From the NCBI GenBank assembly GCA_947179155.2, contig OX359273.1, forward strand, positions 9,847,501 to 9,911,500: a stretch of 64,000 bases of DNA. The letters run 5' to 3'. This document shows, one piece after another, positions 58,403 through 64,000 of the stretch (the first letter of the stretch is position 1; the number at the start of each line of letters is the position of its first letter). The notes under the pieces were generated by a model. That model was given only the letters and a program-made list of their open reading frames with translations. It searched no databases and was not told the DNA's origin. The position numbers and the translations under genes were made by a program. Source of the stretch: Hedera helix (taxonomy: Eukaryota > Streptophyta > Magnoliopsida > Apiales > Araliaceae).

Positions 58403-59991
58403 TTTTTTTAATCTGTGCCCTTAGGACATACACTATGCACAAAAAACAATGTATAATATTATTTGTTTATTGATGAGTAGGTTTTATACCTACGAATCCG
58501 ATATCGTTAAAGCTAATAGTTGCTACTTTTAAGTGTTTGTAGGTTCGTTTAACTTGTTTTTATGTTTATTTATTGCAGGTTAGAGCAAACAGGGCATATA
58601 TGACAATTGTGAAAAAGAAAGTGATTAAAAGAAATGAAAAAATCTGGACATGGCATTTTTGTAATTACTGCGTCACTGCCTGACGTCTAGACGCCCAGAT
58701 TTGTACTAAGGACGGCGTCTAGACGCCCATTAGCAGAATTAGCCAAGTTGGAACTTTGAAATTCTGAAGAAAAAGGAAGAAAATCAAAAGCACGCTGGAG
58801 GGAAAGAAAAGAAAGTTAATTAACCGCCCAAAAAGAGAAACGTGGAGGAGATATAACTGAAGCTGGAGAAAAGCAAAAGGGAGAGACCTTCTTGGAGACA
58901 AAAAGGAGCAGAACAGTCATAAGCAGCAAGGAAGAAAGAAGCAAATTCTGAGGATTCAAGGCATAAATTAGGAGCAACCATTAGAGTTCCTTCTAATCCT
59001 TCCTTTTATCTTTGATTTGTGTAATTTATGAGATGTATTCATTGTGTAATTTGATGTTGTTCTGTTTCGATACTATGAACTAAACTCTACATTAAGATTG
59101 CAATGGAACTTAGTATGTAATTTTAGTTGATTGCTTCCTCTTTGGTTGAAGTTAGTATATGAATTGTTTATCATACCTTGTGCGTGTTGATTAATTGTTT
59201 AGCTAACAATTACTGAGATAATCTATTCAAAGTTCAAAAACGGAGTTTAAATTTAGATTAGGGTATGATAACAAACGTCCATATAATCTGAGTGTTAAGG
59301 TTAATATGTTTCGCATGTATGATAGGAATATACCTATATGTCGTTTGTAACCAACAAAAGAATCTGAATTAAAATCCTAATTAACCTAATTCACATAGGA
59401 ATATAGTGAGTTAATTAACTAGGGTGTTCCTACAATTCTATCATCTCAAGGTCAGATTTTGGAGGATTTAGTCATGTGCTATCAGAAGAGGTGCATGGTG
59501 ATTATAAAGAATTATGGGTTAGCAATTCAGTGTAATAAATTAATTGAGGAGGAAGTATATTGACTTAAATGAGGTACTAAGGGAAGTTGTGATCTTAAGC
59601 TATCAAATCTGCATTTAGTCACGTAGTTAATTATTTAGAAGTTAATTTCAACAACGTTTCATTTCAACTTGAAATCATCCATCGTAGTTTAAATTTGGTT
59701 AATTTGGTTTAAAAATTAGTAACTAATCAGTATTAATTTATTTCCTCGTGGAAACGATATCCTTGTTTGCTAAATACTACAATCGAACGCGTATACTTGC
59801 GTGTTAAAGTGCTAAGACAAATTTTAGGCAACATTTATGTAGGTACACTGAATTCAATGTATAAAAAAATAATATACTAATGGACCCCGTGTATTGAATT
59901 CAGTGCAACTATATAAAGAAATAATTTTTAGCGGGTCTCATCTCTTATTTTCTGCGCTTAGTGTATGCCCTTAGGGCACACATTAAGCAGA
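58403..59991. mobile_element. Inverted-repeat (MITE-like) element split by a solo LTR
   Basis: TGTGCCC(T)TAGGACATACACT at 58414-58441 and its counterpart AGTGTATGCCCTTAGGGCAC near 59960-59980 form terminal inverted repeats of about 30 bp. The body (outside 58471-59838) is about 200 bp. I cannot fix the superfamily. Confidence 0.55.
58471..59833. mobile_element. Solo LTR C, upstream of the LeuRS gene
   Basis: 1,363 bp, TGATGAGTAGG...TTTTAGGCAACA, with a perfect TTTAT duplication (58466-58470, 59834-59838). It shares blocks with 42929-47176: ATTAAGATTG(C/T)AATGGAAC, GAATTGTTTATCATA, GGAATATACCTA and CACATAGGAATATAGTGA. It carries two GCGTCTAGACGC-type palindromes (58682-58695, 58714-58727). 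Confidence 0.78.
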
Positions 59992-60720
59992 CCCATATAT
60001 AAAAGCAGCAAAGGCGATCCTTTCAATTTGAAAACAAGGTGAGCCAACTCTTGATTAATTAGGAATGATCTCGGTTCAATTAGAAAATTTGCTGAGTGGT
60101 CTCGGTTCAATTGAAAAATTGAAAAATTAATCGATGCTTTTCAACTCCTCTCGATGTTTTCTCTTCCCTAAATCCCCATCTCCTCTCAAGCGCTTCCTCT
60201 TCCCCAAATTAACAATCCCATCCGCCTTTTCCTTTTCCTTCATCTCGCTTAAATTGAAAATAATTAAGTGGATTCCTTTCCTCGGTTAGTTTTTTCGATT
60301 CTTTCCGTCCTTTGGTTTCTCCTAATTCAATATCAGATATCTTTAAACCTCATTATCACAAACCTAGAAGTCCCAAATCAACAATTCCTCATCACCGCCT
60401 CGCAAGTTCCAATTCTTTTGATTCTTCAAACTTCCATTCTTTGAAAAAAGTGAACTATCGCCACCGACCTGTCGTTGTTGTTTTGGCGTCGTCGTCCTTG
60501 GCGCAACTGATGGTCGTCGAGTTAATGCCGACACCAAAATAAATAATTTTGGTTTACTGTATGGAAAATTTTTGGTCGTCTTAGAGGAACCGACATCAGA
60601 GGTTACTGCTCCAGTGGAAGCCATCAAGGTATCTATAATCTATCTATCTATTTTAAATTTACTCTGTAAATGTTTGAGTATAAAGGTTAAGGTGTGCTGT
60701 GCTAATAGACTAATAATGGA

Positions 60721-60726
<6 letters not shown>

Positions 60727-60753
<27 letters not shown>
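60727..60753. repeat. (TA)n microsatellite
   Basis: About 13 TA units. Confidence 0.9.
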
Positions 60754-60756
<3 letters not shown>

Positions 60757-60868
60757 GTTAACTAGCCTTTGGTTGGCTCTCATAAGAATTGTGTTTTTTA
60801 TGATCCGGTGTCGGTGAGAAAGTCGTTTCCTGCTGCTACGGGAGACGTGTTCCGCGGTGCGGTGGAAA

Positions 60869-60942
60869 ATGGGGGCCTCAACTGCTGTTGAACAAAAGCC
60901 TCAAATAAAGATTGATATCATAACAATTGGTACTAGAGGGAG
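60869..60942 (+). pseudogene. Probable porphobilinogen deaminase (HEMC) exon fragment
   Basis: Encodes ASTAVEQKPQIKIDIITIGTRG, ending AG|GTACT so that the donor splits the next codon. In plant porphobilinogen deaminase the mature chain begins around a VEQK segment and runs into IGTRGSPLA, with Ser after TRG, so both motif and phase fit. The enzyme makes hydroxymethylbilane in plastid tetrapyrrole synthesis. Nothing downstream encodes the rest, so this is an isolated piece. An in-frame ATG at 60869 is probably chance. Confidence 0.5.
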
Positions 60943-61370
60943 GTACTATTGCTAATTTACTTTATTTTGTCATCTGGGTTTGCTTTAATTTGTTACAATT
61001 TAGCTTTAAATGTGTCTATAAATGGTCTATTAATATGGGATCTTCATAAAAAATTTCAAGATTATGTTTTTTATCTTTATATTTAAGCTGCTTGGTGTAA
61101 TGGGTGTTGATGTTTTCACACAATAGAGCAGTGCATAAGATTGCTCTTATAACAATTGTTACCAGAGGGAGGTACTGTTACTAATTTACTTTATTTTGTC
61201 ATCTGGGTTTGCTTTAATTTGTTGCAATTTAGCTTTAAATGTGTCTATAAATGGTTTATTGATGTGGGATCTTCATAAAAAAATTTCAAGATTGTGATTT
61301 TTATCTTTATATTCAAGTTGCTTGGTGTAATGGGTGTTGATGTTTTCGCATAATTGAGCATAGCATATGA
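60916..61370 (+). repeat. 229-bp tandem duplication spanning the HEMC-like exon end
   Basis: TAACAATTG at 60921 recurs at 61150, and both copies continue through AGAGGGAGGTACT, CTTTATTTTGTCATCTGGG and GGTGTTGATGTTTTC. The second copy reads KIALIT..TRG before its donor, nearer to the family than the first copy, so the copies have diverged. Confidence 0.8.
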
Positions 61371-62540
61371 GTAATTAGCTTTTTTGTTTAAAATTAAGCA
61401 AGTAATTAAAATTTCATTACTATGGATAAAATTTACAGTGTTATGGATAAAACGAATTATATAAGATTGGTAGGGATGCCTAATGATCTTAGAGATATGG
61501 CTAGAAGGTTGTGTATGTGTGTGGAATTGCATTACTATTCAATATCCATCATGTTCAACTGTTGAACAGTGTTTGCTAATGTTTATATATGATGTGGCAA
61601 AAGCTCTATGATACCTTTCTCTCATGAATTTCAAGTCTTATGGTTGAGCTGTTATATATGGTTAGAACTTAGAAACTTTCTTCCCTTTGCGTCAGACTAT
61701 AACACTATATGCTAAAATTAGCTGTTAAAATATTATATAAAAAATTATAACTATATATAAAAATTTCTAAAGAAAATTTTAAAATAAATAGTTTCAAACT
61801 AGCCCCTGCCTTGCACGGGCTATCAAACTTGTATATAATAGAGTGACAAGCATTTCGCCGATGATTTAATTGGGCCAATTTTTAAAATTTACTAAGTTTT
61901 ATCCGGTTTGGTTTATTTTTCTCAAATTTTTATGTCGCACGTTTTATCATATTATATTTTAAATAAATTTAAATTAAACTGAATTAATTTTGTTCGTCCT
62001 CAAATTAATCTGAGTAACTATGTTCCTTCGCACGGAATTCAAAAGCTTCTTCTTCATCGTCCATATTTCTTTTCGAGAAAACCTCAATCCAAGAGGCTAT
62101 ATTTACTTGCGGATTATTGTATTTATAGTTGTAATTTGGAGTTCCCAATAGCAACGCATTTGGTACTTTTGGATTTGATGTATATCTCAAATATTCCAAT
62201 AATGTTAAGGGAATTTTGGACCTTGATAGCTTGCTAGAAAAAAGATACTTACAATTAATACGCCGCCATGGCTCATCGTTATCGCCTTACTGGTGGTCGT
62301 CGGTTAGCTGACACCGTTCACTCCATGCCCCTCCTCATTTTCTTCGACAGCCACGAGGCTTACTGCATTTAAAGATGAAACAGAATCATCATCTTATAAA
62401 TAAGGGAAAGGGGTCTTAATTTGTTTTTCCAATTGATTGATCATCACTTCACTGCGCTATAATTTTTTGTCGTTGGATTGCTTTACCTGGTGAAGAACAC
62501 CACATCCAAAAACTTTATTATAATATTGTAATAGTAATAC
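61371..62540. other. Unassigned sequence
   Basis: No domain seen. A - strand frame at 62005-62199 (64 codons, acidic C-terminus) is not recognisable. Confidence 0.35.
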
Positions 62541-62542
62541 TC

Positions 62543-62812
62543 TCTTTTGAATTGAAAGAAATGAATAAAAGAGACGATCCAATGATTTTAAGTTATTTTA
62601 AGTTGGTTATTGGTGGTAGGCGGTGTAATATAATGATAAAATTATTACATATATCCGAATGAATTTTATTTTACTACATTCCACATGGATTAAAGATAAA
62701 GTGGATGGAATGAACTTTCATTTCATTGGAATGATTTATCCTCTAAAATGATCATCAAATATATTATTTTTCATTTTATTTTTTTATTCATTTTATTCCT
62801 TCAATGCAAACG
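62543..62812. mobile_element. MITE related to 34614-34852
   Basis: The right end ATTCCTTCAATGCAAACG matches the right end of the other copy. The left end CTTTTGAATTGAAAGAAATG is a weak inverted match. About 270 bp, AT-rich. Confidence 0.5.
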
Positions 62813-62840
62813 TAACATAATTTCAACAACAATTCTCCCT

Positions 62841-63370
62841 GTTGGGATATTTTACATGAATCTCATATCGGGTAAATTTTAAAGTATAGATAGATTAATA
62901 AAATATTATGGAGCCTTAACATAAAAAGATTAACCTTTTTTGTAATGAGGTAATCCAACATGTTTATTTGGTCAGTCTACACAAGTGTCCACTGCATTAA
63001 TAATGAATTGATGTGAGATGGATTGTTCAATTATCTACAAGTGGTACACGTTTGCCACTAGTGATGGTATTCAATTGAAATGTGAAGATTGTTAGGATAT
63101 TTTACATGAATTTCACATCGGGTAAATTCAGAAGTGTAGATAAAATAATAAAGTATGGTGGATCCTTAACCTAAGAGGTCTGGGCAATGAGGTGGTTTAA
63201 TATTAAATGTGTGTTCAATGGTGACTACTCTAGTGTGTGATACTTGTGATGGTATTCAAGTGAAGGGACTCAAATGTGTGCTCAGTGGTGACTACTTTAG
63301 TGTGTGATACTTGTGATGGTATTCAAGCGAAAGCTGGAGATTGTTAGGATATTTCACATGAATCTCTTGT
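62841..63370. repeat. Dispersed-repeat fragments beginning GTT(G/A)GGATATTT(T/C)ACATGAAT
   Basis: Starts at 62841, 63091 and 63343 (partial); the first two are 250 bp apart and share TCGGGTAAATT and GG(A)(T/G)CCTTAAC. Between them a ~70-bp piece around GTGTGTGATACTTGTGATGG is doubled. It resembles terminal-repeat debris of a small LTR element, but I could not close an element. Confidence 0.5.
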
Positions 63371-64000
63371 TTCCCAAAAGCACTAAGAGATTTAAAAGAG
63401 GGGTTGTATAGATCATTTAAAAAAAATCTTTTAAATAAGGATTACCAGGTTATAAATTAAACAAGTTAATTTACTTAAGCACAGCGGGATATTAGTTTAG
63501 AAAACCCCATCAAATATTGAAGGAAAATCTTAGTTATGAATTTAGTTAGCTTGTGGAAGTCAGTCACAACAGATAAAAATATAATACAGAAAGTAAGGTG
63601 CAGAAAGTAAATGAGACACAAAAATTTTAAGTGATTCAGAACACAAAGATCTTTTAGTCCACTCTTCTACTCATCGAGTAGGGAATCCACTAAGTATAGG
63701 GTGATCACTAAGATTAGTTCATATAATGTTCCGAACATTTATAAGTCTTGTAATACAATCTTATGTGATTAATAAAGAATGATTTTGTGACCTAATTGAT
63801 GTGTTATGTGATGATATATACGTGTTATTGTTTTATCTAAGAAAATAAAATTTTTAGAAAAATAACGAAAAAAATGCTTTTCAATTTTTTTGACTTTTCG
63901 CATTACGGCATAGCATTTATACGAGGAATAAATACGTATTCACTATTCAAAAATACAAAAACTCAAAATAATTGTTTTTCTAACTAACTAGTTAAAATGG
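63371..64000. other. Unassigned sequence at the right edge
   Basis: Repeat-like AT-rich DNA without coding potential that I can recognise. Confidence 0.35.

Larger units (their letters stand above)
58311..60065. repeat. 70-bp direct repeats bracketing an insertion complex
   Basis: 58311-58380 and 59996-60065 both start TATATAAAAGCAGCAAAGGC and run to TAATTAGGAA, with only a few mismatches that I could see. Between them lie an inverted-repeat element and a solo LTR. Confidence 0.85.

Overview
This is nuclear DNA from a flowering plant, probably a eudicot. It is AT-rich, carries one intact organelle-targeted housekeeping gene with 20 exons and long introns, and is otherwise built from plant-type transposable elements (Tat/Ogre-like and Tekay Ty3/gypsy elements, hAT, Stowaway and Pack-MULE elements).

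Left half (1-32316): a set of nested LTR retrotransposons. The outermost is a coding-poor, LARD-like element on the + strand: a partial 5' LTR at 20984-22114, a tRNA-iMet primer site, a non-coding internal region, and a 3' LTR at 27538-32316. A Tat/Ogre-like element on the - strand (window edge to 20983) sits inside its 5' LTR; its gag, protease and reverse transcriptase regions lie at 1-4664. The 5' LTR of that element was split twice: by a Tekay chromovirus on the - strand (6716-16693, AACAA target duplication) and by a solo LTR (17165-20541, GGTGC duplication). A second solo LTR of the same family (23449-26777, GCAGA duplication) lies in the internal region of the outer element. The duplications and primer sites make the order of insertion readable.

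Middle (32317-35816): a cluster of short inverted repeats, a frameshifted aspartic-protease fragment, a small MITE, and sequence I cannot assign.

Right half (35817-58212, - strand): a complete bacterial-type (chloroplast/mitochondrial) leucyl-tRNA synthetase gene. Its 20 exons join in phase to a 983-residue protein. The introns have collected a Stowaway MITE, two hAT-like elements, an LTR-like repeat with a 1,273-bp segment triplicated almost perfectly, and a Pack-MULE carrying damaged fragments of an F-box/DUF295 gene and a U-box E3 ligase gene.

Right edge (58213-64000): the upstream side of the synthetase gene holds a solo LTR nested in an inverted-repeat element, a probable porphobilinogen-deaminase exon fragment with a duplicated splice donor, another MITE, and dispersed-repeat debris.

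The least expected pattern is a GC-rich palindrome module (CGCGC-AT-GCGCG hairpins next to AAACGACGTCGTTT) that recurs inside LTRs of different families. Related LTRs carry a different GC palindrome at the matching place.
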